Assembly: GCF_001581005.1 (NCBI RefSeq)
Contig: NZ_LHZV01000063.1
Coordinates: forward strand, 1 to 64,000
Origin: Acetobacter orleanensis
Lineage (GTDB): Bacteria; Pseudomonadota; Alphaproteobacteria; Acetobacterales; Acetobacteraceae
Length of the DNA stretch: 64,000 nucleotides
Reading direction: 5' to 3'
Part shown: in pieces, positions 18,672-27,604 of the stretch
Position numbering within the stretch: position 1 is the stretch's first letter
How the letters are laid out: each line of letters opens with the position of its first letter
Notes under the pieces: generated by a model
What the model saw: the letters and a program-made list of their open reading frames with translations, nothing else
Databases searched by the model: none
What the model was told of the DNA's origin: nothing
Translations under genes and position numbers: made by a program

Positions 18672-19763
18672 ATGCCAACACTCTTTGACCCGTATAGCCT
18701 AAAAGATGTCACTCTGCGCAACCGTATTACCGTAGCCCCCATGTGCCAGTATATGGCGCAGGACGGACTGCCGAATGACTGGCACCATGTGCATTACGCG
18801 GGCCTTGCCCGAGGTGGTTCTGGTCTGGTGGTGGTGGAAGCAACGGGTGTTTCTCCTGAAGGACGGATTACCCCCAACTGCCTTGGCTTATGGAATGATG
18901 AACAGGCCGCCGCCTTTGCGCCGATTGTCGAGTCCATTCGCAAAGCTGGCGCTGTGCCGGGGATTCAACTTGCCCATGCGGGCCGCAAAGCCAGCGCGAA
19001 CGTGCCGTGGGAAGGCGATGACCATCTGCCCGAAAGCGACCCGCGCAGTTGGCAACCCATTGGACCATCCGCCATTCCGTTTGGTGCCAACCTCCCGCGC
19101 ACGCCCACGGAAATGACGCTGGAAGATATTGCCCGTGTCAAAACGGATTTTGTCAAAGCCGCGGAACGCGCGCGGGATGCTGGCTTCCAGTGGTTGATGC
19201 TCCATTTTGCGCACGGGTATCTGGCGCAAAGCTTTTTCTCACCAGACGCCAACAAACGCTCGGACCAGTATGGTGGCTCTGTTGAAAATCGCGGACGTTT
19301 TCTGGTGGAAACACTGGCTGCCGTGCGGGAAGTCTGGCCGGAAAATCTGCCTCTTACCATCCGCTTTGGCGTGATTGAGTTCAATGGTCATGACGAAGAA
19401 AACCTGCGCGATTCCGTCAGCCTCCTTAAAAAACTCAAAGACAGCGGGCTTGATTTTCTGGATGTGAGTATCGGCTTTTGCACACCGGAAGCAAAAATTC
19501 CATGGGGCCCCGCCTTCATCGCGCCTTATGCACACCAGATAAAGCAGGAAACCGGGCTCCCCGTCTCTACCTCATGGTATATCAGTGAAGGTCGGCAGGC
19601 TGATGCTCTGATCCGCACCGGCACGCTGGATACGGTGTCACTCGGCCGTCCGCTTCTGGCCGATCCGCACTGGCCTTACACCGCCGCCCGCGCCGTGCAT
19701 AAAAAGCAGCCTGCTGATGTTCTGCCTCCGCCGTACGGCTGGTGGCTGAACCGTTACCAATAA
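18672..19763 (+). CDS. NADH:flavin oxidoreductase, Old Yellow Enzyme (YqjM-like)
   Basis: 363-aa FMN-dependent ene-reductase of the YqjM/xenobiotic reductase class. The redox-tuning cysteine is in APMCQYMAQDG, the substrate-binding His pair region is HFAHGYLAQSFFSPDANKR, followed by SDQYGGSVENRGRFLVE. LGRPLLADPHWPY near the end binds FMN phosphate. It reduces activated C=C bonds of quinones, enals or similar electrophiles with NAD(P)H in the cytosol. It is probably controlled by the divergent ArsR-type protein. Confidence 0.93.
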   Translation: MPTLFDPYSLKDVTLRNRITVAPMCQYMAQDGLPNDWHHVHYAGLARGGSGLVVVEATGVSPEGRITPNCLGLWNDEQAAAFAPIVESIRKAGAVPGIQLAHAGRKASANVPWEGDDHLPESDPRSWQPIGPSAIPFGANLPRTPTEMTLEDIARVKTDFVKAAERARDAGFQWLMLHFAHGYLAQSFFSPDANKRSDQYGGSVENRGRFLVETLAAVREVWPENLPLTIRFGVIEFNGHDEENLRDSVSLLKKLKDSGLDFLDVSIGFCTPEAKIPWGPAFIAPYAHQIKQETGLPVSTSWYISEGRQADALIRTGTLDTVSLGRPLLADPHWPYTAARAVHKKQPADVLPPPYGWWLNRYQ

Positions 19764-19850
19764 CCCGGCCTATCCTGTCTTCGCTTGCCTCATACACAGC
19801 AAACGAAGGCAGGAAATCTTCTTTTCTATACTCTTTGTTTCGTCATTTTG

Positions 19851-19877
19851 GGGGAGAGAAAAAATCTTTCTCTCCCC
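19851..19877. other. Strong stem-loop between convergent OYE and panB genes
   Basis: GGGGAGAGAAA (19851-19861) pairs exactly with TTTCTCTCCCC (19867-19877) around a 5-base loop. No T-tract follows on either strand, so it is not a textbook intrinsic terminator. It lies in the 172-bp gap between two convergent genes. Confidence 0.6.
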
Positions 19878-19935
19878 AAAGCACAACGGATGATTTCAAA
19901 ACCATCCGCAAACAGACTTATTCCTGAACGGGTTT

Positions 19936-20757
19936 TCAGGAGTCTTTTTTCGGCATCCCGACACACTGTTCCGGCCCCGGAAAACTCCGATCCCGCACGG
20001 CGGCGGCATAGTCCGCCACCGCTCTGTCAATCTGCTCACCAATCGCGGCAAAGCGTTTGACAAAACGGGGGGTGAAATCAGAGAAAAGTCCGAGCATATC
20101 TTCCCCAACCAAAATCTGGCCGCCACAGGCCGGGGACGCACCGATCCCGATTGTCGGCACGGAAAGATTTTCTGAAATCTCACGCGCCAGTGGCTCCATG
20201 GTGCTTTCAATCACTATGGAAAAAGCCCCAGCAGCCTCAATCGCTTTTGCATCCTGCATAATCTGCTCGGCTTCATCCCCACGCCCGACAGTGCGGAAAC
20301 CGCCATGCGTATGCACCGCCTGCGGCTTCAGGCCGATATGGCCAATAACGGGAATGCCACGCTGCGTCAGGAAGTGAACGGTTTCAGCCATTTCCACGCC
20401 GCCTTCCAGCTTAACGCAGCCAGCGCCGGTCTTGGCCATGATTTCAGCAGAGACCGCAAAGGCCTGCTGCGGGCTTTGCTGGTAGCTGCCAAAAGGCAGA
20501 TCCACCGCCACGCAGGCGTTCTGGCTACCGCGCACCACAGCCTGCCCGTGGGCAATCATCATCTCAGGCGTAACAGCCAGCGTTGAGTCCATGCCATACA
20601 CCACCATACCCAGAGAATCTCCCACCAGCAGGAGGTCACAATGCGGGTCCATCAGGCGGGCCATGGGGGTGGTGTAGGCTGTCAGCGCGACAATGGGGGC
20701 GTCCAGCGCCGCCAGAGAACGCGGGGTGTGCCGTCTGGCTGTCACATGCTTGCTCAA
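19936..20757 (-). CDS. panB: 3-methyl-2-oxobutanoate hydroxymethyltransferase
   Basis: Makes ketopantoate from alpha-ketoisovalerate and methylene-THF, the first step of pantothenate and CoA synthesis. Motifs: [29 protein letters not shown] (metal-binding Asp), [24 protein letters not shown] and [16 protein letters not shown] chose the TTG at 20757, which has GGAGAG six to seven bases upstream and gives 273 aa; a farther ATG would add 42 residues unlike the family. No panC is adjacent. Confidence 0.95.
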   Translation of the reverse strand: MSKHVTARRHTPRSLAALDAPIVALTAYTTPMARLMDPHCDLLLVGDSLGMVVYGMDSTLAVTPEMMIAHGQAVVRGSQNACVAVDLPFGSYQQSPQQAFAVSAEIMAKTGAGCVKLEGGVEMAETVHFLTQRGIPVIGHIGLKPQAVHTHGGFRTVGRGDEAEQIMQDAKAIEAAGAFSIVIESTMEPLAREISENLSVPTIGIGASPACGGQILVGEDMLGLFSDFTPRFVKRFAAIGEQIDRAVADYAAAVRDRSFPGPEQCVGMPKKDS

Positions 20758-20920
20758 CTGTCTCTCCTGCTCAAAAAGCTGCTGAATGGCACCTTTCACG
20801 CCTGAGAAGGATGCTGTCCAGCCATCGGTTGCAAAGTTTTTTGTCCCAAGAGGGCAAAGAGAATGAAAACAGAGTGTTGACAACAGGCTGCCTGACCTCT
20901 AAGTCCTCCCTCAACAACCC

Positions 20921-21006
20921 GGAGGGATGCCCGAGTGGCTAAAGGGGGCGGACTGTAAATCCGCTGGCGTACGCCTACGTTGGTTCGAATCCAACTCCCT
21001 CCACCA
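20921..21006 (+). tRNA. tRNA-Tyr (GTA)
   Basis: Class II tRNA with a 7-bp acceptor (GGAGGGA at 20921-20927 with TCCCTCC at 20996-21002), discriminator A at 21003 and encoded CCA at 21004-21006. The anticodon loop CTGTAAA (20953-20959) has anticodon GTA at 20955-20957, closed by GCGGA/TCCGC. A long variable arm and GGTTCGAATCC in the T arm are visible. Confidence 0.97.
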
Positions 21007-21352
21007 TTGTTGTTTTCCTAAAAGTCTAGTCAAACGCTGATTTTTTCAGACGCGTATGTCACAATTTTTATTGTGCGTGTACCACTGATGCGTCTTTTTT
21101 AAAGCACTCTCTCAGCACAGCATGAGCGTTGCCGCAGCTTGACCTCTCCTTGCGACAAGCTGCACACGCTGCACAAAAAAATGCAGCCTTGTCTGGTCCG
21201 TGAATGCGTAATCACGCCCCCTCCGCCACGCTGCCCGCACACCAAAGCGACACAGTGGGGGTTTTCGTTTCTCAGCCTGTTAAACTCAATTCTTTACAAA
21301 ACCGGGACATAAAAAACGTCCTGATTGATCAGGAAGAAAGCGGCTTAACCCC
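21007..21352. other. Intergenic region after tRNA-Tyr
   Basis: 346 bp between tRNA-Tyr and the convergent SDR gene. I see no credible gene. A short inverted repeat (TCCTGA 21319-21324, TCAGGA 21329-21334) is present without a T-run. The stretch just after the tRNA is AT-rich (about 21015-21100). Confidence 0.6.
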
Positions 21353-22168
21353 TTACCGCCCCACCTGCCCGTCCAGATATTTCTTTAACCCCTTACGGCC
21401 CTTTTTCAGCAGGATTGGCAGGATCAGCCGCCAGACGCGCGGCATCATCAGCATAAGCTGAGCCAGAATACCGTCTGAACTGGGGCAGAACACCTCCGCG
21501 CGGGGGCGGCACAGCAAACCCATGACAATCGCGGCAATACCATCCGCCGTGGCGGGAGCGGTCACAAAATTCAATGGTGAGCCACCATTATCAATCTCGC
21601 GCTTGAGCATGGGCGTATCGACCGCGCCCGGAAACACAGAAGAGACATGGATGCCGCATTTCCGCACATCCTGCGCCAGAGAAAGCGCAAAGCCCCGCAG
21701 CCCGAACTTGCTGGCGGTGTAGATACTGCTGCCCTCCAACGGCACAAGCGCCGCCATGGAGTTGATGAAGACCACATGCCCGCCCGAGGGAATATGGGGC
21801 AGCAGTTTCATGGTCAGCAGAATGGGGGCTTCAAGATTAACGGCAAGCTGGCTGGCCACAGCGGAGGTATCTGTGCCCCCCATACGCTGCGGCACAATCA
21901 GCCCGGCGCAATGCACCAGCGCTTGCACCGGGCGAGCAAGGGCCGCAATCTGGCCGACAATCTGCTCAATCTGCTCCGGCTTTGTCAGATCACACGCCAT
22001 CGGCGTGACAAATGGCTGCGCGCCCTCCCCTCCATTCCGGCTGAGGGCCAGAACATGGTATCCAGCCGCCACCAGACGACTGACAAGCGGGATACCAATG
22101 CCACCCGCAGCCCCGGTTACAAGGGCCAACGGGCGGGTTGAAGAGCGAAGATGTTCAGAAATCGTCAC
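21353..22168 (-). CDS. SDR family NAD(P)-dependent oxidoreductase
   Basis: 271-aa classical short-chain dehydrogenase. TGAAGGIGIPLVSRL is the cofactor-binding glycine motif, the catalytic Ser is in FINSMAALVP, and YTASKFGLRG is YxxxK. The C-terminal ~40 residues are basic and hydrophobic (LMMPRVWRLILPILLKKG), suggesting membrane association. The substrate is unknown. It lies 81 bp downstream of mtnP on the same strand and may be the last gene of the petB-petC-mtnP transcription unit. Confidence 0.85.
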   Translation of the reverse strand: MTISEHLRSSTRPLALVTGAAGGIGIPLVSRLVAAGYHVLALSRNGGEGAQPFVTPMACDLTKPEQIEQIVGQIAALARPVQALVHCAGLIVPQRMGGTDTSAVASQLAVNLEAPILLTMKLLPHIPSGGHVVFINSMAALVPLEGSSIYTASKFGLRGFALSLAQDVRKCGIHVSSVFPGAVDTPMLKREIDNGGSPLNFVTAPATADGIAAIVMGLLCRPRAEVFCPSSDGILAQLMLMMPRVWRLILPILLKKGRKGLKKYLDGQVGR

Positions 22169-22249
22169 GTGCGAAAAGCCATTCCATTCTTTCGGTTAGC
22201 ATTCGCCCGTTTTGGTGAGACGTGCAAGAGAGCCTACCGGATATCCGCT

Positions 22250-23134
22250 TTACAGCACGCGGGCAGCAACCGCTTTCAGCTTGGTGAGCAGCGCAGGATC
22301 CCGCGCATCCGGGGCGGTAATCAGGGCGTATTCCAACGCTCTGTCACACCCTGCGGAGCAGAGGCCGCGTGGCTGGCCCAGAGCGGGAATCACAGCCTTC
22401 ACCAATGCTTTGGCTTTGGCCGAGTTGCCCTGCATGGTTTTGACAACGCTTTCTACCGTCACGTTATCATGGTCTTCATGCCAGCAATCATAGTCCGTCA
22501 CCATAGCGACGGTCGCGTAGCAAATTTCTGCTTCCCGCGCCAAGGAGGCTTCCGGCATGTTGGTCATACCAATAACGGAGCAGCCCCATGACCGATACAG
22601 GTTGCTTTCCGCACGGGTGGAAAATTGCGGGCCTTCCATAACCAGATAGGTCCCGCCCCGTGTCACATCAAGCCCGAGCCCGCGGCCCTGCTCTTCCAGC
22701 ACATCCCCAATGCGGGCGCAGAGTGGGTCCGCCATGGAAATATGGGCCACGCAGCCGGTGTCAAAAAAGCTTTTTTCCCGCCAGATCGTGCGGTCAATAA
22801 ACTGGTCAACAATCACAAAATGGCCGGGCGGCAACTCTTCTTTCAAAGACCCGACAGCAGAGAGTGAGACAATGTCCGTCACGCCAGACATCTTCAGGGC
22901 CGCAATATTGGCGCGGTAATTCAGACGGCTGGGCGGAATGGGGTGGCCCCGGCCATGACGCGGCAGGAACACGCAGCGCACACCGTCCAGTCTGCCAAAC
23001 AGAAGCTGATCAGACGGTAGCCCCCACGGGGTTTCAACCGTCCGCCATTCTTTTTCTTCCAGCCCGTCAATATCATACAGGCCGGACCCGCCAATAAGAC
23101 CGATGATGGGTTCCACAACTTCATTTTGTGACAT
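22250..23134 (-). CDS. mtnP: S-methyl-5'-thioadenosine phosphorylase
   Basis: 294-aa purine nucleoside phosphorylase-family enzyme that cleaves methylthioadenosine to adenine and methylthioribose-1-phosphate. Features: IGLIGGSGLYDIDGLE (phosphate loop), LPRHGRGHPIPPSRLNYRAN, VSLSAVGSLKEELPPGHFV, and the substrate block MEGPQFSTRAESNLYRSWG ending in GMTNMPEA. Its start lies inside the end of the cytochrome c1 gene (14-bp overlap), so translation may be coupled. No other methionine-salvage genes are in the window. Confidence 0.94.
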   Translation of the reverse strand: MSQNEVVEPIIGLIGGSGLYDIDGLEEKEWRTVETPWGLPSDQLLFGRLDGVRCVFLPRHGRGHPIPPSRLNYRANIAALKMSGVTDIVSLSAVGSLKEELPPGHFVIVDQFIDRTIWREKSFFDTGCVAHISMADPLCARIGDVLEEQGRGLGLDVTRGGTYLVMEGPQFSTRAESNLYRSWGCSVIGMTNMPEASLAREAEICYATVAMVTDYDCWHEDHDNVTVESVVKTMQGNSAKAKALVKAVIPALGQPRGLCSAGCDRALEYALITAPDARDPALLTKLKAVAARVL

Positions 23135-23981
23135 GAGACCAGATTCTCCGTTTCAGGATAACAAGCAGACAGGCGAGAAAACACAGATACAGCCCAACCC
23201 CAACCCCCAGCCTGCGCTTATCATCCGCATGGGGTATGGAAACCCATGCCAGAAAAGTTGTGACATCCCGCGCTTCCTGTTGCGCGGTCGGCTGGGTACC
23301 ATCCGCATAGGGCACAGCATTGTCCCGCAAGGGCGGCGGCATGGCCGTGATATGGCCGATAGCATAGGGGTTGACGAAGCCGGTTTCTGGTCGTGCGGGA
23401 ACACGACGCACCGCGGCATCCGGCCCCGTTGCAAGGGGTAATGTCTGCGCAGGCTTGTAGCCCGTCAGCAACGCATACACACGGTCAGCCCCACCGGGAT
23501 AGACCTGCGTAATACGGGAGAGGTCCGGCGGCACCGCGCCGCGATTGGCCGCACGCGCCGCGTCGGCATCCGCATAGGGGCGGGGCAGCATATCATCCGG
23601 CGTGGCTTTGCGGTGGCGGAGGTGCCCTTCCGCATCCCTGCCCGCCGCAACCTGCCAAGAGGCTGCAAGGGCTGCCACCTGATCTGACGTGAGCCCCATT
23701 GCGCCGAGATCAGAAAACTGCACCTGCGTCAGACTGTGGCAGGAGGCGCAAACACCGGCGAACACCGCATAGCCACGCTGCACCGCCGCCAAATCAAAAT
23801 GCCCCAGAGGCCCCTTGAAAGACCAGTTCTGCGCGGGCGCATGAGCAGGCGTTCCGGGGGGCGGAGCAGCCTGCGCAACCGAGGCAAACACACCAGCCCC
23901 GGCCAGCACAGGCAGCATCAATGCTGCAAGAGACCGTATCCGCGTAAACGGCCGCGCTATGGGCGACATCCGCGTTGCCAT
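23121..23981 (-). CDS. petC: Cytochrome c1 of the bc1 complex
   Basis: 286 aa from an ATG that overlaps the cytochrome b stop (TGATG). A signal peptide (SLAALMLPVLAGAGVFASVAQA) is followed by the haem-binding CASCH and, near the C-terminus, AMPPPL, which supplies the axial Met. VGLYLCFLACLLVILKRRIW is the single C-terminal membrane anchor. As the periplasmic haem subunit it would pass electrons from the Rieske protein to a c-type cytochrome. A Rieske gene is not present in this cluster. Confidence 0.94.
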   Translation of the reverse strand: MATRMSPIARPFTRIRSLAALMLPVLAGAGVFASVAQAAPPPGTPAHAPAQNWSFKGPLGHFDLAAVQRGYAVFAGVCASCHSLTQVQFSDLGAMGLTSDQVAALAASWQVAAGRDAEGHLRHRKATPDDMLPRPYADADAARAANRGAVPPDLSRITQVYPGGADRVYALLTGYKPAQTLPLATGPDAAVRRVPARPETGFVNPYAIGHITAMPPPLRDNAVPYADGTQPTAQQEARDVTTFLAWVSIPHADDKRRLGVGVGLYLCFLACLLVILKRRIWSHVTK

Positions 23982-25222
23982 CAAGACCGCGCCTCCCGCC
24001 CCACCAGCCGACTGTAGAACGGCAGAAAGCCGAGGAAATACAGATAATACCCTACCGTTGCCAAACGCCCGAGCAGCAGCCAGACACCCTGCACATGGTG
24101 CCGCCCGGCAAGCCCGGCCAACACGCAGGAACAAACCAGCACCCCAAGCGCCACACGCGGCAGCCAGCGCAACCCACCCCAACGACCCGCCGCAAAAGTC
24201 GCTGCCGTGCCACGATCCAGCCAAGGCACCACCAGCAGGATAGCCACAGCACCTCCAGACACCAGCAGCCCGAAAAACTTGGACGGCACAGCCTGCAACA
24301 TTCCGTAAAACGGCAGAAAATACCATTCCGGCTCAATATCCGCGGGCGTATGCAGGGGGTTGGCAGGGCGGTAATTGGCCGCCTCTGTCACCAGACCGGG
24401 CCAGAAACACATAACCAGCGTGAACAGAATGGCCAGCACCACAACACCCAGACCATCCTTGACCGTAAAATAGGGATGAAACGGCAGCATCCGCGCCCTG
24501 TCCTGCCCCGCAGCGCCAGAGGGGCTGGTGCTGCCCCGCCTATGCAGAATGGCCACATGCAGCAGCACCAGCCCGACAATAGTAAAAGCAAGCGTGAAGT
24601 GCAGCACAAACATCCGGTGCAGGGTGGCCGTGCCGGGTGACTCCCCGCCCAGAAACACACCTTCCAGCGTATTGCCAACCAGCGGGATTGCGCCAACAGC
24701 CTTACCCGCCACATCCGCGCCCCAATAGGACATCTGCCCCCACGGCAGGACATATCCGGCAAAAGCCGTCACCATCACCAGAATCAGCAACACTGTGCCA
24801 ACGCTCCACAGACCCTGACGCGGCGCACGGTATGACCCGTACCACAGCCCCCGGAACACATGCAGATACAGGGCCGCCATAAAAAACGTGGCTCCCGTCA
24901 TGTGCAGGCTGCGCAGGAGCCAGCCGAAGGGCACGCGCCGCTCCAGCGTTTCAACAGAGGAAAAAGCCAGTGAGGCATCGGGCGTATAGGTGAGCGCCAG
25001 CGTCAATCCGCTCAGCAGCATAAGCACCAGAACAGCCATCAGCATGGCCCCGATGGTCCAGAGACTATTCAGGTCTCGCGGCAGCAGAAACGCCATATAG
25101 TCACGCACAAAAGCCCGAGCCGTCTGCGCTGTGCGGCCTGATGCGGACCCGTCTGCGGTATCGGGCTCTTCATGCGCCTGATCCTGACAAGTGCTCTCCA
25201 GACAAGATGGTGTGCCTGCCAT
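23981..25222 (-). CDS. petB: Cytochrome b of the bc1 complex
   Basis: 413 aa from the ATG complementary to 25220-25222, with GGGGAG just before it; earlier codons in the frame are not family-like. Two bis-His pairs each spaced by 13 residues are seen: HMTGATFFMAALYLH and HFTLAFTIVGLVLLH. The quinol-site motif is PEWY (EPEWYFLPFYG) and PWGQMSYWGADV is intact. The N-terminal ~45 residues are polar and Asp/Glu-rich, longer than usual. The gene is divergent from hemF, and the upstream 176 bp contain no petA (Rieske). Confidence 0.95.
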   Translation of the reverse strand: MAGTPSCLESTCQDQAHEEPDTADGSASGRTAQTARAFVRDYMAFLLPRDLNSLWTIGAMLMAVLVLMLLSGLTLALTYTPDASLAFSSVETLERRVPFGWLLRSLHMTGATFFMAALYLHVFRGLWYGSYRAPRQGLWSVGTVLLILVMVTAFAGYVLPWGQMSYWGADVAGKAVGAIPLVGNTLEGVFLGGESPGTATLHRMFVLHFTLAFTIVGLVLLHVAILHRRGSTSPSGAAGQDRARMLPFHPYFTVKDGLGVVVLAILFTLVMCFWPGLVTEAANYRPANPLHTPADIEPEWYFLPFYGMLQAVPSKFFGLLVSGGAVAILLVVPWLDRGTAATFAAGRWGGLRWLPRVALGVLVCSCVLAGLAGRHHVQGVWLLLGRLATVGYYLYFLGFLPFYSRLVGREARS

Positions 25223-25398
25223 CCGCTCCCCCTTACCTCCGCCAGATACGGCATCCAGAACGCCGCACAGAACAGTGTTGTCGTGTTTAACGATGAACAG
25301 CATGATCTTGCAATGATCGTCAGGATGGCGCACCTCTAGACCCCTGAGCAGGCGCGGGTGAGCCTCCACCCGTGCGTGAGAGGAAAAAAGACCCGGCT

Positions 25399-26313
25399 AT
25401 GACCCCCACCAAAGCGTATTCTCTGCCCGCCCATACCGCCCTGAAAACAGACGCAAAAGAGTGGTTTGAAACACTGCGCGATAAAATCTGCGCGGCGTTT
25501 GAACACATTGAGCAGGACGCCGTGCAGCAGAACACGCCCATTCTGCCCGGCCACGAGGCCGCAGGACGGTTTGAGCGCAAAAGCTGGGACCGACAAAATC
25601 AGGATGGCACTCCCGGCGGCGGCGGCATTATGAGCGTCATGCGCGGCCGCGTTTTTGAAAAAGTGGGCGTGAACGTCTCCACCGTGGAAGGCACATTCTC
25701 TCCCGAATTCGCAGCCACCATTCCCGGTGCGTCGGAAGACCCGCGCTTTTTTGCAACCGGCATCAGTCTTGTGGCGCACATGTGCAGCCCGCTGGTGCCT
25801 GCCGCGCATTTTAACACCCGTATGATCATCACCACACAGGGCTGGTTTGGCGGTGGCGGGGATATTACCCCCATGTTCCCGGAAAGTGCTGCGGCAATTG
25901 ATGACGCAGCCCGCTTCCACGCAGGGTTTGAGCAGGCCTGCGCCCGCCACAACCCGGAATATTACCCGCGCTTTAAAGCCTGGTGTGATAAATATTTCTA
26001 TCTCCCGCACCGCGATGAACCGCGCGGTCTGGGCGGCATTTTCTATGATCGGCTGGACAGCGGAGACACCGCGCAGGACTTCGCCTTTACCAAGGATGTT
26101 GGCCTTGCCTTTCTGGAAACCTACCCGGAAATCATCCGAAACAGGATGAGGGAAGCATGGACACCGGAGCAGCGGGATGCGCAGTTGATCCGCCGTGGTC
26201 GCTATGTAGAATTCAACCTGCTGCATGATCGCGGCACGCTGTTTGGCCTGAAAACCGGCGGCCATACGGAAGCAATTCTGATGAGCATGCCGCCGGAAGT
26301 AAAATGGCCCTGA
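25399..26313 (+). CDS. hemF: Oxygen-dependent coproporphyrinogen III oxidase
   Basis: 304 aa. Converts coproporphyrinogen III to protoporphyrinogen IX with O2. Family blocks: [53 protein letters not shown], and the C-terminal signature [20 protein letters not shown] ending in MPPEVKWP. The ATG at 25399 is chosen because family members begin about here; an in-frame GTG at 25372 would add nine residues. It is divergent from petB, so haem synthesis and cytochrome b share one promoter region. Confidence 0.96.
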   Translation: MTPTKAYSLPAHTALKTDAKEWFETLRDKICAAFEHIEQDAVQQNTPILPGHEAAGRFERKSWDRQNQDGTPGGGGIMSVMRGRVFEKVGVNVSTVEGTFSPEFAATIPGASEDPRFFATGISLVAHMCSPLVPAAHFNTRMIITTQGWFGGGGDITPMFPESAAAIDDAARFHAGFEQACARHNPEYYPRFKAWCDKYFYLPHRDEPRGLGGIFYDRLDSGDTAQDFAFTKDVGLAFLETYPEIIRNRMREAWTPEQRDAQLIRRGRYVEFNLLHDRGTLFGLKTGGHTEAILMSMPPEVKWP

Positions 26314-26446
26314 GAGACCGACCGTAATTTTGCCGCAGATCACTGGTGCGGTCTGGCTGGGCGGCTGGGACTCTACTCCCTGAGTCCCTCGCTCTGCTCC
26401 TTAACGGACTCTCAGACAGATACGATGACAGGGAGGTTTTTCACAC

Positions 26447-27604
26447 GTGCCGCGCACTGATCAGCCAGATCAATCCTCTTCCGCCCGCCCCTTCTCGCGC
26501 CGTCAAATACTGGCCGGGTTATCGGGTATCACCGTCTCGTGCCTTCTGCCCCTCCGCGCTGCACGCTCCGTCACGTCGGGGAACAAGGTGCCATCCCCCC
26601 TGATCGTTGGTGGTACGGCTGAGAGCATCTGTGGCCAGTGGGCTACTTTACTGGCCCCGGTGCTGGCGGATGACCTTCGATACGCCACCCCATTCCCCTT
26701 ACGCCTCACCACCGGGTGGGACGGTGTAACCGGCGGTAATCTGTTTGATATTCAGCAAGAGCAGGCGTCTCCCCCTGCCGGGCTGATCATACCCGGCTCC
26801 GGCCTGATTGCCGCCCTGCGGGGCGACTCCCGCGTGCATTATGACGCTCAACGCTGGCTGCCGGTGTTTATGAGCTGTCAGCCAACCGTCGCCATCGGCA
26901 AAGTCAGCCTGCATCGCACCTTTACCAGCTTTCTACAGGGGCGCCCGGTGCGTGTTGCAGTCTCCACCCTTTCCGGGCCGGAACTCCCAACCCTTGTGGC
27001 GCTGGACCTTCTGGGGATGCACCCCCTGCCTGTCTCTGGTTACGCCACGCCCGATGCTGCCATTGCTGCGCTGAAGGTCGGGGCTGTTGATGTTATCCAG
27101 CTTCCGTTTGATGAAACCTATGAAGAACGGATGGCTGCCCTTCAGGATGAAGAACCGGGCAACCAACCTCTGTTCTCCAACGTGCTCCCGACATCTACTG
27201 GACCACGCCTGCGGCTCCCCCCTGATTTCACGACCATTTTCAAACAGGAACGGCGACGTCTCCCCCCTGCGCGGCTCTATGATGTCTGGAAAACAGCGGC
27301 AGCTGCGGCCAGCCTGAAGGCCGGGCTGATGCTGCCCAATTTATCCCAGCCGGACCTCGTGGCCCGTTTCCGCCATGCGGCGCAGGTTGCGGCAGCCGAC
27401 CCTACTCTGCACGCTCATGCCAGAGAGCAGAATCAGACCCTTGTTGCGGGCCTTCCCTGCGCGGCTCTTTATGCGGACATGATGCCGGATCTGGACCGTA
27501 TTCTGGCCCTCCGGCGCTGGCTCTCTACAAACAGCCTCCACTGGCGTGACGCCCCAGCCAACAAACCCCTACCGCTTCCGGCGGCGCAGCAGAATACGAA
27601 CTGA
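26447..27604 (+). CDS. Tat-exported periplasmic binding-protein-like protein
   Basis: 385 aa, GTG start with GGGAGG ten bases upstream. RPFSRRQILAGLSGITVSC is a twin-arginine signal (SRRQIL) leading into a hydrophobic stretch, so a folded or cofactor-bearing periplasmic protein is suggested. The mature part (PLIVGGTAESICGQWATLLA, VAVSTLSGPELPTLVALDLL, AIAALKVGAVDVIQLP) resembles solute-binding receptors of tripartite carboxylate transporters, but I cannot place it in a named family with confidence. No transporter membrane subunits are adjacent. Its 3' end overlaps the convergent Smr gene by 36 bp. Confidence 0.65.
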   Translation: MPRTDQPDQSSSARPFSRRQILAGLSGITVSCLLPLRAARSVTSGNKVPSPLIVGGTAESICGQWATLLAPVLADDLRYATPFPLRLTTGWDGVTGGNLFDIQQEQASPPAGLIIPGSGLIAALRGDSRVHYDAQRWLPVFMSCQPTVAIGKVSLHRTFTSFLQGRPVRVAVSTLSGPELPTLVALDLLGMHPLPVSGYATPDAAIAALKVGAVDVIQLPFDETYEERMAALQDEEPGNQPLFSNVLPTSTGPRLRLPPDFTTIFKQERRRLPPARLYDVWKTAAAAASLKAGLMLPNLSQPDLVARFRHAAQVAAADPTLHAHAREQNQTLVAGLPCAALYADMMPDLDRILALRRWLSTNSLHWRDAPANKPLPLPAAQQNTN

